Origin: UMGS1649 sp045659265
Lineage (GTDB): Bacteria; Bacillota; Clostridia; TANB77; CAG-465
DNA: 15,413 bases
Direction of reading: 5' to 3'
NCBI GenBank assembly: GCA_045659265.1
Contig: JAZOWO010000098.1
Location: forward strand, 1-15,413
The notes under the pieces were generated by a model that saw nothing but the letters and a program-made list of their open reading frames with translations, had not been told where the DNA came from and did no database searches. A program made the translations under genes and the position numbers. Positions within the stretch are counted from its first letter, which is position 1, and each line of letters opens with the position of its first letter. Below are positions 1-6,793 of this stretch, in pieces.

Positions 1-483
1 ATTTGATGTTGTTGCTGTAAGCGATACTGTTTTAGTACCTCCTGTAGCTACTTCCTCAGATAATGTTGTTTTATTTAATGTTATAACTGGTGCAGGTGCT
101 GGTTTGTTTGTATCATCCCCTGTATACTCTAAAGTCATATCCGAACCTGACGATTGAGATATAGTAAATTCATTTCCAGATACAGTTGTTATTGTTGTAC
201 TTCCATCTGCATTTAGCACACCATCATTTTCTATTATCCCTTTATCTTTTAATTCTAGAATAAATTCTTCTACTGTTATTGTTCCTAAATTATCTGTCAT
301 TATTCCGTTTTTTATTACTTGTAGTCTTGTATATTCTTCAGCATAATTTTGTTTTGTTACAGTGTTCTTTGCTCTTCCTATTATTCCACTATCTTCTAAT
401 GCAATTATTGCTGTTGCTGCAAGTATTGCCATTACAAGTATTGTTATACTTAATACTATTAAGCTTACGCCTTGTTTTCTCAT
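1..483 (-). CDS. Prepilin-like surface protein with Ig-like region, 3' end off the window
   Basis: An open frame of 161 codons starts at an ATG at 483 and reaches the window edge without a stop. The ATG follows an AGGGGG ribosome binding site at about 489-494. The start MRKQGVSLIVLSITILVMA is a short basic leader followed by a long hydrophobic helix (about residues 6-29), as in type IV pilin and pseudopilin precursors. The position where Glu5 of the mature pilin is expected is not acidic. Residues 30-85 look helical. From about residue 95 the protein is Thr/Ser-rich beta-type sequence, and after a Pro/Ala linker (127-133) a segment beginning VITLNKTTLS resembles the start of a bacterial Ig-like domain. 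It is probably membrane-anchored and exposed. It is related in its N-terminus to the two prepilin-like genes at 13695-15130. Its exact role is unknown. Confidence 0.75.
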   Translation of the reverse strand, partial: MRKQGVSLIVLSITILVMAILAATAIIALEDSGIIGRAKNTVTKQNYAEEYTRLQVIKNGIMTDNLGTITVEEFILELKDKGIIENDGVLNADGSTTITTVSGNEFTISQSSGSDMTLEYTGDDTNKPAPAPVITLNKTTLSEEVATGGTKTVSLTATTSN

Positions 484-517
484 ATATTCCCCCTAATATA
501 TACTCTCATATATATGT

Positions 518-546
518 ATATTAATATATATCTGAGTATTTGTAAA
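518..546 (-). promoter_or_regulatory. Candidate promoter of the left-edge prepilin-like gene
   Basis: On the minus strand TTTACA (541-546) is followed after 17 nt by TAATAT (518-523), about 35 nt before the ATG at 483. The -35 matches 5/6 and the -10 only 4/6 of the sigma-A consensus, and the stretch is so AT-rich that chance matches are likely. Confidence 0.35.
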
Positions 547-564
547 TACCTTTTTGAAAAAGAG

Positions 565-592
565 TTTAAGCGAACAAAAATGTTCGCTTAAA
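565..592. repeat. Perfect 12-bp inverted repeat, possible terminator or attenuator
   Basis: The arms TTTAAGCGAACA and TGTTCGCTTAAA pair perfectly around an AAAA loop. On the minus strand the hairpin is followed, three bases later, by a run of five T, so it could end transcription before the prepilin-like gene that starts at 483. On the plus strand no T-run follows. It is symmetrical and could instead be a protein-binding site. The spacing between GAAC and GTTC is 6 nt, which does not fit the Gram-positive LexA box (4 nt). Confidence 0.55.
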
Positions 593-652
593 GGGGAAAA
601 ATTTATCAGTATATACTATGTAGAAATATACCTTTATCGTATGCTTTCTACA

Positions 653-681
653 CTTATATATTACTATATAACTTTGTACAA
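653..681 (-). promoter_or_regulatory. Candidate upstream promoter reading toward the inverted repeat
   Basis: TTGTAC (676-681), a 17-nt spacer and TATAAG (653-658) lie on the minus strand, downstream of the terminator at 713-749. If used, the transcript would pass through the inverted repeat at 565-592 before reaching the prepilin-like gene, giving an attenuation-style layout. The -35 matches only 3/6, so this is weak. Confidence 0.3.
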
Positions 682-712
682 ATTATTATATTTTTATGGG
701 AAGTTGTGGGAT

Positions 713-749
713 AAAAATAAAAGGCAAGTTAAACTTACCTTTTATTTTT
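713..749 (-). terminator. Intrinsic terminator of the two-gene membrane-protein operon
   Basis: Long A/T-flanked arms around GGTAAG...CTTGCC fold into a hairpin just after the stop codon at 753, with U-rich sequence on the 3' side. One pair is G-U in the minus-strand transcript but would be a C-A mismatch in a plus-strand transcript, which supports the minus direction. Confidence 0.8.
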
Positions 750-752
750 GCT

Positions 753-1256
753 TTATATCTTTGTTTCATCTGGGCTTATTATTTCAAACTTGTAATCCTC
801 TTTGATTTTTATATCATAACCCTCGTTGAACAGATCTCTATGTTCATTCATTAAAATATCTATATATCTTCTTTCTGCATCTTCATCAGATATTTTACCT
901 TTTGTAAATTTATTTTCGATTATTATATAAAGATACTCATTATATAAATCTGATGCTAATTCTTGAAGTTCCGGTTCATCTTCTAATTTATCTGCCATTG
1001 CTGTTACTTCTTGCATTAAATCGACAGCTATTGATGCTACTCCTAATATTGTAGAAGTTATTAAATATGACATTCCTACCGCTACTATTGCTATAACTAA
1101 TGCTGTTATTTTTAATCCTGTTTTTGCTGTGTTATTTTTGTTTATCACTGCTATTATTCCTAATAACAATGCTATTCCAGCAAATATTAAACCTATTATT
1201 GGTACCCAGAACGAAAGTAATCCTAATATTCCAAAAATTATACTTGCTACTACCAT
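753..1256 (-). CDS. Small membrane protein, DUF4190-like, with a hydrophilic C-terminal region
   Basis: 167 residues from the ATG at 1256, which has a strong AGAGGGGG site 5-6 nt upstream. The longer reading to 1301 overlaps the preceding gene and has no site, so it was not used. Residues 2-38 are very hydrophobic and Gly-rich (GILGLLSFWVPIIGLIFAGI), resembling the double-helix hairpin of DUF4190-type proteins. A further membrane segment lies at about 50-75. Residues 76-167 are charged and mostly helical, ending in a short beta-like stretch (YKFEIISPDE). It lies 17 nt downstream of the 508-residue membrane protein gene and shares its promoter and terminator, so the two products probably act together at the membrane. 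The DUF4190 match is by eye and its function is unknown. Confidence 0.75.
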   Translation of the reverse strand: MVVASIIFGILGLLSFWVPIIGLIFAGIALLLGIIAVINKNNTAKTGLKITALVIAIVAVGMSYLITSTILGVASIAVDLMQEVTAMADKLEDEPELQELASDLYNEYLYIIIENKFTKGKISDEDAERRYIDILMNEHRDLFNEGYDIKIKEDYKFEIISPDETKI

Positions 1257-1273
1257 ATATTTCCCCCTCTTTA

Positions 1274-2800
1274 TTATCTTTGCATAAATACTACTCCACA
1301 AGGATTTCCATCTTTATCCTTTATAATTGATGAATAGTATGTTTGAGCTGCATTTACTCCAAATTCGCCTTGTAACTCTGTAAATTGAGTTCTTTTAGTA
1401 TTTGTATCAAAAGCTAATGCAGAACCCATATAATACACACCACCTGTGTATGCCTTGTGTTCTTTTGCAACAGGTGCACCTGTTAAATTACTTACTTTTA
1501 AGTTGTTTTCATTAAGTTTGTATTTTCCAGTATAGGCTGTTCCTTTTTCATTAGTTAAAACTATTATGGACATATCCGAATTTTGATACATGTTAAATGC
1601 CGCTAGTGCTTCTGCACCCGTTATAGTTTTTGCATCGTACGCTGCCATTATTTGTCTACGTAACGCTTCAGATAGTTTCTCCAACTCATCTATTGCATCT
1701 GAAAGATCTGGTACTTCTATCTTAGGTTGTTCAACATATTTTGTCATACTTTCTATTGCTATCTCTTTCTTTTTACTTACATCATAAGCATATTCTACAT
1801 TCTTATACTCTTTTGTAGATAAATCCATAAATGTAACTACAAGACTTGTATTTTCTCCAGAACCTTTTCTTTCTATTCTAGAAACAAATGACTCAGATTC
1901 TTGTTTTGCTACACTAGAGTATTCGTATTTGAAAAGTTTACCGTGTGATGTTTGTATTAACATATACTCGTTAAAGAAATATACCTTTGAAAATGCTAAT
2001 TTAGATTTTGAACTGTTTGTTATTACTTCGTATACATCTTTTTCGTTATTCCAATGATAACCATAATTATATTTGTCTAACGGCATACTCCACATCTTTC
2101 CATACTCAATTTTGCCTACAAACCCATACTTTTCATATGGTACACCGTTTCTATCTATAAGGTTTCCATCAGATGTTAAGAAATAAAAATGCTCATATGT
2201 ATAGTTATCTAAATATGCCATATCCACTATGTTATATTTATTAAGTTCTAACACTTGTGTACATGAATCATAAGAAATATCATATACTTTACCTTCTTCT
2301 GTAACCATTACTGCTACAACAGCTGGTGGATCAAGCATTATTCTCTTAGGAGTACCTATAGTCGCCCATTTATGAGTAGTTCCATTTTCAGTATCTTTAG
2401 AATATACCGCTCCGTTTTCTATATACAACTTAATATTCTTTACATTATCTTCTTTTCCAGCCCATTTAATATTTGTATATTTTGCATACGGATCAATTGT
2501 TTCTGGCTGATTTAGATTTTCATCATCTACCGTAGGAAGGTCTATATTGTTATCTACATTTGGATTATTATCATTATCTCCTACAATTGCTCCACCTAAA
2601 TTCGAGATATTGTTTTCTATTTTTCCAATGCCATCTACAATTCCTGTTGTCTTTTTATATAAATCTGTAGTTCCTTTAATTATAGCTAATATTGCAGCTA
2701 CAACTAAAATAGCTATAATTAAACTACCAAGACTTGTTCTTTGTGGTTTTAATTCATTACCATTATTGTTATTACTTAAGTTATTGTTCATATCTTCCAT
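1274..2800 (-). CDS. Single-pass membrane protein with propeller-like repeats, function unknown
   Basis: 508 residues from the ATG at 2800, preceded by GAGAGGG with 7 nt spacing. An in-frame extension to 2857 would run through the promoter, so it was rejected. The N-terminus is Asn-rich (residues 4-15), followed by one membrane helix (24-41), a linker rich in Asn/Asp (60-105) and a large beta-rich domain. Within it a unit of the form hydrophobic-x-T-x-x-G-x-hydrophobic recurs: MVTEEGKVYDI (165-175), FLTSDGNLIDR (207-217), IQTSHGKLFKY (282-292) and VLTNEKGTAYT (414-424). This spacing recalls degenerate beta-propeller blades such as RCC1. A helical insert covers about 365-405. It has its own promoter and is first gene of a two-gene operon with the DUF4190-like protein. 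I do not recognise the family. Confidence 0.8.
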   Translation of the reverse strand: MEDMNNNLSNNNNGNELKPQRTSLGSLIIAILVVAAILAIIKGTTDLYKKTTGIVDGIGKIENNISNLGGAIVGDNDNNPNVDNNIDLPTVDDENLNQPETIDPYAKYTNIKWAGKEDNVKNIKLYIENGAVYSKDTENGTTHKWATIGTPKRIMLDPPAVVAVMVTEEGKVYDISYDSCTQVLELNKYNIVDMAYLDNYTYEHFYFLTSDGNLIDRNGVPYEKYGFVGKIEYGKMWSMPLDKYNYGYHWNNEKDVYEVITNSSKSKLAFSKVYFFNEYMLIQTSHGKLFKYEYSSVAKQESESFVSRIERKGSGENTSLVVTFMDLSTKEYKNVEYAYDVSKKKEIAIESMTKYVEQPKIEVPDLSDAIDELEKLSEALRRQIMAAYDAKTITGAEALAAFNMYQNSDMSIIVLTNEKGTAYTGKYKLNENNLKVSNLTGAPVAKEHKAYTGGVYYMGSALAFDTNTKRTQFTELQGEFGVNAAQTYYSSIIKDKDGNPCGVVFMQR

Positions 2801-2828
2801 AACATTACCCTCTCTTTTGTATATAGAT

Positions 2829-2857
2829 ATAATATACCAAAAGTAATTTAGGGTCAA
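2829..2857 (-). promoter_or_regulatory. Near-consensus sigma-A promoter of the two-gene operon
   Basis: TTGACC (2852-2857), a 17-nt spacer and TATTAT (2829-2834) on the minus strand, each 5/6 to consensus, placed about 29 nt before the start codon at 2800. This is the clearest -35/-10 pair in the window. Confidence 0.75.
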
Positions 2858-2879
2858 TGTAATATTAATATTTGTGCAT

Positions 2880-2913
2880 AAAAAAAGATGCCCAAAGATA
2901 AACTTTGAACAAC
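2880..2913 (-). terminator. Intrinsic terminator after secY, end of the S10-spc operon
   Basis: Arms 2887-2897 and 2903-2913 pair around a 5-nt loop, with CAAAG/CTTTG as the core plus G-U extensions in the minus transcript, followed by seven T on the minus strand. A matching T-run on the other side (2914-2919) means it may also stop plus-strand transcription. It lies 17 nt after the secY stop and separates the ribosomal operon from the membrane-protein operon. Confidence 0.8.
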
Positions 2914-2929
2914 TTTTTTATATTTGTTA

Positions 2930-4234
2930 TTAGTCTAAGAAACCATCGTAATGTCTTGAAACCATTTGTGTTTCTATAGTCTTTAATGTTTCTATAGCAA
3001 CGCTTACTACGATAAGTATTGTAGTACCACCAAATGATAGTGCTAGTCCTGGCATTAAGCCTTGACATGCTACTGGAAGTACTGCAACAAGTGCTAGGAA
3101 TATAGCTCCAGACCAAGTTATATTAGTAAGAACTTTATTAATATAATCTGCTGTGTTCTTTCCTGCTCTTATTCCTGGGATAAATCCACCATTTTGTTTT
3201 AGGTTGTTAGACATTTCCACAGGATTAACAGTAAACATTGTGTATACAAATGTAAATCCAACTATTAATAACATGTATATAATAGCATATGCTACTAAGT
3301 ACCATCCTGGAGCTGCTGAACATATTTTAAGAACTACTCCCCAAAATCCTGTTGCTGCGCCTTTAGTTACTAATTGAATTATTGTACCTGGTATCATTAA
3401 AAATGACATTGCAAAGATGATTGGCATTACACCAGCCATAGCAAGTTTTAATGGTATGTGGGTATTTTGTCCACCATACATTTTTCTACCAACTACACGT
3501 TTCGCATAATTTACTGGTATTCTTCTTTCAGCTTGTTGTACAAATATTACACCTGCTAGAAGTGCAACAAATGCAATTACAACGCCTACTACTATTAATA
3601 TATTAAGTTTTCTTATAGCTGCAAATTGAGCTAGAGCTGTTATTGCTCCTGGAGCACCTGAAACGATACCTACGAAGATTATCATTGATACGCCATTTCC
3701 AATTCCATGCTCTGTAATTTTATCTGCTAGCCACATTAACAATGCTGTACCTGCAGTCATGCATAGTACGAACATTATCATACCAACAGCTTTCATTGCT
3801 CCAACAGATAATGCTGGTAACATTGCTGTTCTATAGTTAAGGTAAAGACCAATAGCTTCAACAATTGCAAATGCCATTGTTAACATTTTTGTATATTTAC
3901 CTAATTTCTTTCTTCCTGTTTCTCCTTCTTTAGCAAGTTTTTCTAAACTTGGGATAACAGTTTGAAGAAGTTGTAGTACGATTGATGCTGTGATATATGG
4001 TGATATAGTCATCGCAAATATAGATAATCTACTGAATGCTCCACCTGAAATAATGTTTATTGTTCCAAGTATTCCATTTGATTGAGCATTGAATGCTTCT
4101 ATAAATGCTAGTTTGTTTATTCCAGGTACAGTTATAAATGTACCAATACGGAATAAAAGTATTATAAATATAGTGTATAGTATCTTCTTACGAATATCTT
4201 TTACTACAAACATATTTTTTATTGTTTCAAACAT
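2930..4234 (-). CDS. secY: Protein translocase channel subunit SecY
   Basis: 434 residues, the normal length, forming the ten-helix membrane channel for Sec-dependent secretion and membrane insertion. Family hallmarks are visible: the plug/TM2 region SGGAFSRLSIFAMTISPYIT (63-82), the cytoplasmic loop AERRIPVNYAKRVVGRKMYG (235-254), the NPVEMSNNLKQNGGFIPGIR stretch (337-356), and the C-terminal tail that contacts SecA and the ribosome. One small deviation is RAGKNT where RPGK is usual. The start lies 1 nt after the rplO stop and its AGAGGTG site sits inside the rplO end, so translation is coupled. It is the last gene of the operon; adk, map and infA do not follow. Confidence 0.97.
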   Translation of the reverse strand: MFETIKNMFVVKDIRKKILYTIFIILLFRIGTFITVPGINKLAFIEAFNAQSNGILGTINIISGGAFSRLSIFAMTISPYITASIVLQLLQTVIPSLEKLAKEGETGRKKLGKYTKMLTMAFAIVEAIGLYLNYRTAMLPALSVGAMKAVGMIMFVLCMTAGTALLMWLADKITEHGIGNGVSMIIFVGIVSGAPGAITALAQFAAIRKLNILIVVGVVIAFVALLAGVIFVQQAERRIPVNYAKRVVGRKMYGGQNTHIPLKLAMAGVMPIIFAMSFLMIPGTIIQLVTKGAATGFWGVVLKICSAAPGWYLVAYAIIYMLLIVGFTFVYTMFTVNPVEMSNNLKQNGGFIPGIRAGKNTADYINKVLTNITWSGAIFLALVAVLPVACQGLMPGLALSFGGTTILIVVSVAIETLKTIETQMVSRHYDGFLD

Positions 4235-4235
4235 A

Positions 4236-4673
4236 CTATTTCACCTCTATCTTTCCACCTACTGCTTCTATTTTCTCTTTAGCTGCATTAGTGAACTTTT
4301 TAGCTTCAACTGTTACTTTCTTAGTAAGTGTTCCGTTACCTAATACTTTAAGTCCAGATAATTCACTTCTTACTAATCCTTCTTTAACTAAAAGTTCCAT
4401 ATTTACTACTGTACCGTTTTCAAATCTTTCAAGATCAGAAACATTAACTGTAGCGTATTCAGTGCTAAATATGTTATTAAATCCACGTTTAGGGATTCTT
4501 CTATAAAGTGGAGTTTGTCCTCCTTCGAACCCTCTTCTTATTTTTCCACCTGTTCTAGCTTTTTGTCCTTTATGTCCTTTTCCAGCAGTTTTTCCGTTAC
4601 CGCTTCCAATTCCACGACCTACTCTATTTCTAGATTTCTTTTCAACAGCTGGTCCTAAATTATGTATTTCCAT
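4236..4673 (-). CDS. rplO: 50S ribosomal protein L15
   Basis: 145 residues, normal size. Starts MEIHNLGPAVEKKSRNRVGR, with the Gly/Arg/Lys-rich extended arm GSGNGKTAGKGHKGQKAR (about 23-40) and GFEGGQTPLYRRIPKRGFNN (49-68) that threads through 23S rRNA, then a globular C-terminal part ending GGKIEVK. L15 is a late-assembly protein of the large subunit. In most Bacillota the gene before it is rpmD (L30). Here only 26 nt separate it from rpsE, so rpmD is absent. The ribosome binding site contains an out-of-frame ATG-ACC-TAA mini-frame just before the true ATG. Confidence 0.97.
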   Translation of the reverse strand: MEIHNLGPAVEKKSRNRVGRGIGSGNGKTAGKGHKGQKARTGGKIRRGFEGGQTPLYRRIPKRGFNNIFSTEYATVNVSDLERFENGTVVNMELLVKEGLVRSELSGLKVLGNGTLTKKVTVEAKKFTNAAKEKIEAVGGKIEVK

Positions 4674-4699
4674 TTAGGTCATCCTCCTCTCTTATACTA

Positions 4700-5239
4700 T
4701 TATTTTAATAATTTTTCTACTGTAATATCTCTTGCTGCTGCCACTTGTTCAACTGTTCTCATTTCTTGTAATGCTGCAACTGTAGCAAGTACTACGTTTC
4801 TTCCATTACGAGATCCTAGTGTTTTAGCTGTAACGTTTTTAATTCCTGCAAGTTCAAGAACTGGTCTTACAGCACCACCAGCGATAACACCTGTACCTTC
4901 TGGAGCTGGCTTGATTATTACGATTGAAGAACCAAGTTTTTTAGTATATTCGTGAGGTACTGTTCCTTTAACGATAGGAACTGTTACTAGATTCTTTTTA
5001 GCTGCTTCTGTAGCTTTTTTGATTGCTTCTGGAACTTCTGATGCTTTTCCTGATCCAACACCAATTCTTCCTTTTTCATCTCCAACTACTACAAGTACGC
5101 TAAATCTAAATGTTCTTCCGCCTTTTACAACTTTAGCAACACGTCCAACGTAAACAACTTTTTCTTTGAATTCAGGTGTTCTGTCTTCTCTTTTTTCTCT
5201 ACGTTGTCTGTTTTCTTTAACTTGTTTAGTATCAGTCAT
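4700..5239 (-). CDS. rpsE: 30S ribosomal protein S5
   Basis: 179 residues. After a charged N-terminal arm (1-22, a little longer than in many relatives) comes the double-stranded RNA-binding-like S5 domain (VVYVGRVAKVVKGGRTFRFS, 28-47; GDEKGRIGVGSGKA, 53-66) and the C-terminal domain with PAPEGTGVIAGGAVR. S5 takes part in decoding fidelity and lies at the mRNA entry side with S3 and S4. The start has AGGAGG-type spacing from rplR, 20 nt upstream. The next gene is rplO rather than rpmD. Confidence 0.97.
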   Translation of the reverse strand: MTDTKQVKENRQRREKREDRTPEFKEKVVYVGRVAKVVKGGRTFRFSVLVVVGDEKGRIGVGSGKASEVPEAIKKATEAAKKNLVTVPIVKGTVPHEYTKKLGSSIVIIKPAPEGTGVIAGGAVRPVLELAGIKNVTAKTLGSRNGRNVVLATVAALQEMRTVEQVAAARDITVEKLLK

Positions 5240-5259
5240 TGTTATTTTTCCTCCTAACC

Positions 5260-5619
5260 TTAAAACTTAAGTCCTGCTGCTCTTGCAGCTTCTGCTAATT
5301 CTTTAACTTTTCCATGGTATAAGTAACCATTTCTATCGAATACTACTGTATCTATTTTTTTATCTAATGCACGTTTAGCAATTAAAGTTCCTACTTCTTT
5401 TGCTGCTTCTACGTTAGAAGCTTTCACTGTAACCTCTTTGTCAAGAGTTGAGGCTGAAACAAGTGTAGTTCTAGTTTCATCATCAATTAATTGTGCATAA
5501 ATGTTTGTTAAGCTTTTGTTAACACAAAGTCTTGGTCTAGCGCTTGTACCTTTTACAGTAGCTCTTACTCTGCTTTGTCTAGCTTCTCTTTTTGCTTGTT
5601 TGCTATCTCTACTTCTCAT
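5260..5619 (-). CDS. rplR: 50S ribosomal protein L18
   Basis: 119 residues, normal size. Has a basic N-terminal arm (SKQAKREARQSRVRATVKGT) followed by RPRLCVNKSLTNIYAQLIDD and ends VKELAEAARAAGLKF, the classic L18 C-terminus. L18 binds 5S rRNA and, with L5, forms the central protuberance. It sits 12 nt after rplF and 20 nt before rpsE in the usual spc order. Confidence 0.97.
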   Translation of the reverse strand: MRSRDSKQAKREARQSRVRATVKGTSARPRLCVNKSLTNIYAQLIDDETRTTLVSASTLDKEVTVKASNVEAAKEVGTLIAKRALDKKIDTVVFDRNGYLYHGKVKELAEAARAAGLKF

Positions 5620-5631
5620 TTTTTATCCTCC

Positions 5632-6168
5632 TTACTTCTTGCCGCCGGCTTTTCCTTCTTTTCTGATTATACGTTCATCAGCGTATTTGATTCCTTTGCC
5701 CTTGTATGGTTCTGGTAATCTGTATTCTCTTATTTTAGCTGCGAATTCTCCAACTTCTTGTTTGTTGATTCCTTTTACTAATATTGTGTTAGGATCTGGT
5801 ACTTCAGTTTTAACTGTATCAGTATCTAATACTTCTACTGGATGAGAGTAACCTAGAGTTAAAGCAAGTTTGTTTCCTTGTTTAGCTGCTCTGTAACCAA
5901 CACCATTTATTTCAAGTTTCTTTTCGAAACCTACTGTTACACCTGTAACCATATTTGCAATAAGGGATCTTGTTAGTCCATGTAATGCTTTGTGTTCATC
6001 GTTGTCTCTAAGAACTACTATAGCGCCATTTTCAACTTTAACTGTCATTTCTTTTACAGCGTCCATTTCTAATGTTTCTTTTGGTCCTTTTACTACAACG
6101 TGATTTCCATTTACAGTAACTTCTACTCCAGCTGGAACTGTTATAGTTTTATTTCCTATTCTAGACAT
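5632..6168 (-). CDS. rplF: 50S ribosomal protein L6
   Basis: 178 residues, normal size. MSRIGNKTITVPAGVEV opens the first of the two tandem L6 folds. The second carries the signature PEPYKGKGIKYADERIIRKE near the C-terminus. L6 lies at the base of the L7/L12 stalk near the sarcin-ricin loop. Spacing is 13 nt to rpsH and 12 nt to rplR. Confidence 0.97.
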   Translation of the reverse strand: MSRIGNKTITVPAGVEVTVNGNHVVVKGPKETLEMDAVKEMTVKVENGAIVVLRDNDEHKALHGLTRSLIANMVTGVTVGFEKKLEINGVGYRAAKQGNKLALTLGYSHPVEVLDTDTVKTEVPDPNTILVKGINKQEVGEFAAKIREYRLPEPYKGKGIKYADERIIRKEGKAGGKK

Positions 6169-6181
6169 ATTTTCTCCTCCC

Positions 6182-6577
6182 TTACCATATGTAAGCGACT
6201 ACTTCGCCACCAACGTTTGACTGTCTTGCTACTTTATCTGTAACAATACCTTTTGATGTAGAAATAATTGCTATTCCTAATCCATTTAATACTCTTGGTA
6301 ATTCTTCTTTTTCAGCGTAAATTCTTAGACCTGGTTTAGAGATTCTCTTTAGACCTTGGATTACGCATTTGTTTTCTTTATACTTAAGAGTAATTCTTAT
6401 ATTTTTATGTGTTCCATTTTCTACTACTTCTCTATCAGCAATAAAGCCTTCGTTTAATAGTATGTTTGATATTTCAGCTTTAACTTTTGAATAAGGAACG
6501 TCAACAGTTGCATGTTTTTGCTTTGCTGCATTTCTTATTCTAGTTAACATATCTGCTATAGGATCTGTTAAATTCAT
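6182..6577 (-). CDS. rpsH: 30S ribosomal protein S8
   Basis: 131 residues, typical. Starts MNLTDPIADMLTRIRNAAKQ and ends with the family signature STSKGIVTDKVARQSNVGGE then VVAYIW. S8 binds helix 21 of 16S rRNA early in 30S assembly. In Escherichia coli it is the repressor of the spc operon. I saw no S8-binding mimic near rplE here, but the check was only by eye. Confidence 0.97.
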   Translation of the reverse strand: MNLTDPIADMLTRIRNAAKQKHATVDVPYSKVKAEISNILLNEGFIADREVVENGTHKNIRITLKYKENKCVIQGLKRISKPGLRIYAEKEELPRVLNGLGIAIISTSKGIVTDKVARQSNVGGEVVAYIW

Positions 6578-6594
6578 TCTTACGTTCCTCCTTA

Positions 6595-6780
6595 CTACCA
6601 GCTAGCCTTTTTAACGCCTGGTATTTCACCTTTATATGCTAATTCTCTAAAGCATATACGGCATATACCATACTTTCTAATATAGGCATGTGGTCTTCCG
6701 CACAATTTACATCTATTGTAATATCTTGTGCTAAACTTAGGTGTTCTTTGTTGTTTAGCTATCATTGATTTTTTAGCCAT
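6595..6780 (-). CDS. rpsN: 30S ribosomal protein S14, zinc-binding short type
   Basis: 61 residues from the ATG at 6780, which follows AGGAGG. A longer reading to 6819 runs back into rplE and was not used. Cys24, Cys27, Cys40 and Cys43 (CKLC...CRIC) form the zinc ribbon of the short, type Z S14, distinct from the longer zinc-free paralogue that many Bacillota hold in reserve for zinc starvation. It sits in the 30S head. It is the usual spc-operon neighbour between rplE and rpsH. Confidence 0.97.
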   Translation of the reverse strand: MAKKSMIAKQQRTPKFSTRYYNRCKLCGRPHAYIRKYGICRICFRELAYKGEIPGVKKASW

Positions 6781-6793
6781 TAAACTTTCCTCC

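Noticed and set aside
571..586. CGAAC...GTTCG as a LexA (SOS) box
   Set aside because: The half-sites are 6 nt apart instead of 4, and the symmetry extends over a full 12-bp hairpin, so it is better described as an inverted repeat.
554..805. Plus-strand frame of 83 codons
   Set aside because: Starts at TTG without a ribosome binding site and runs through the inverted repeat, the terminator and the 3' end of the minus-strand gene. Low-complexity AT translation.
1257..1301. N-terminal extension of the DUF4190-like protein
   Set aside because: It overlaps the end of the upstream gene and has no binding site, whereas the ATG at 1256 has a strong one.
2865..3116. Minus-strand frame of 83 codons at the end of secY
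   Set aside because: It lies in another frame of secY and through the terminator. secY is clearly the coding frame.
6187..6595. TGA read as tryptophan
   Set aside because: Tryptophan codons checked in rpsN and rpsH are TGG, all ribosomal proteins are full length under the standard code, and no in-frame TGA was needed.
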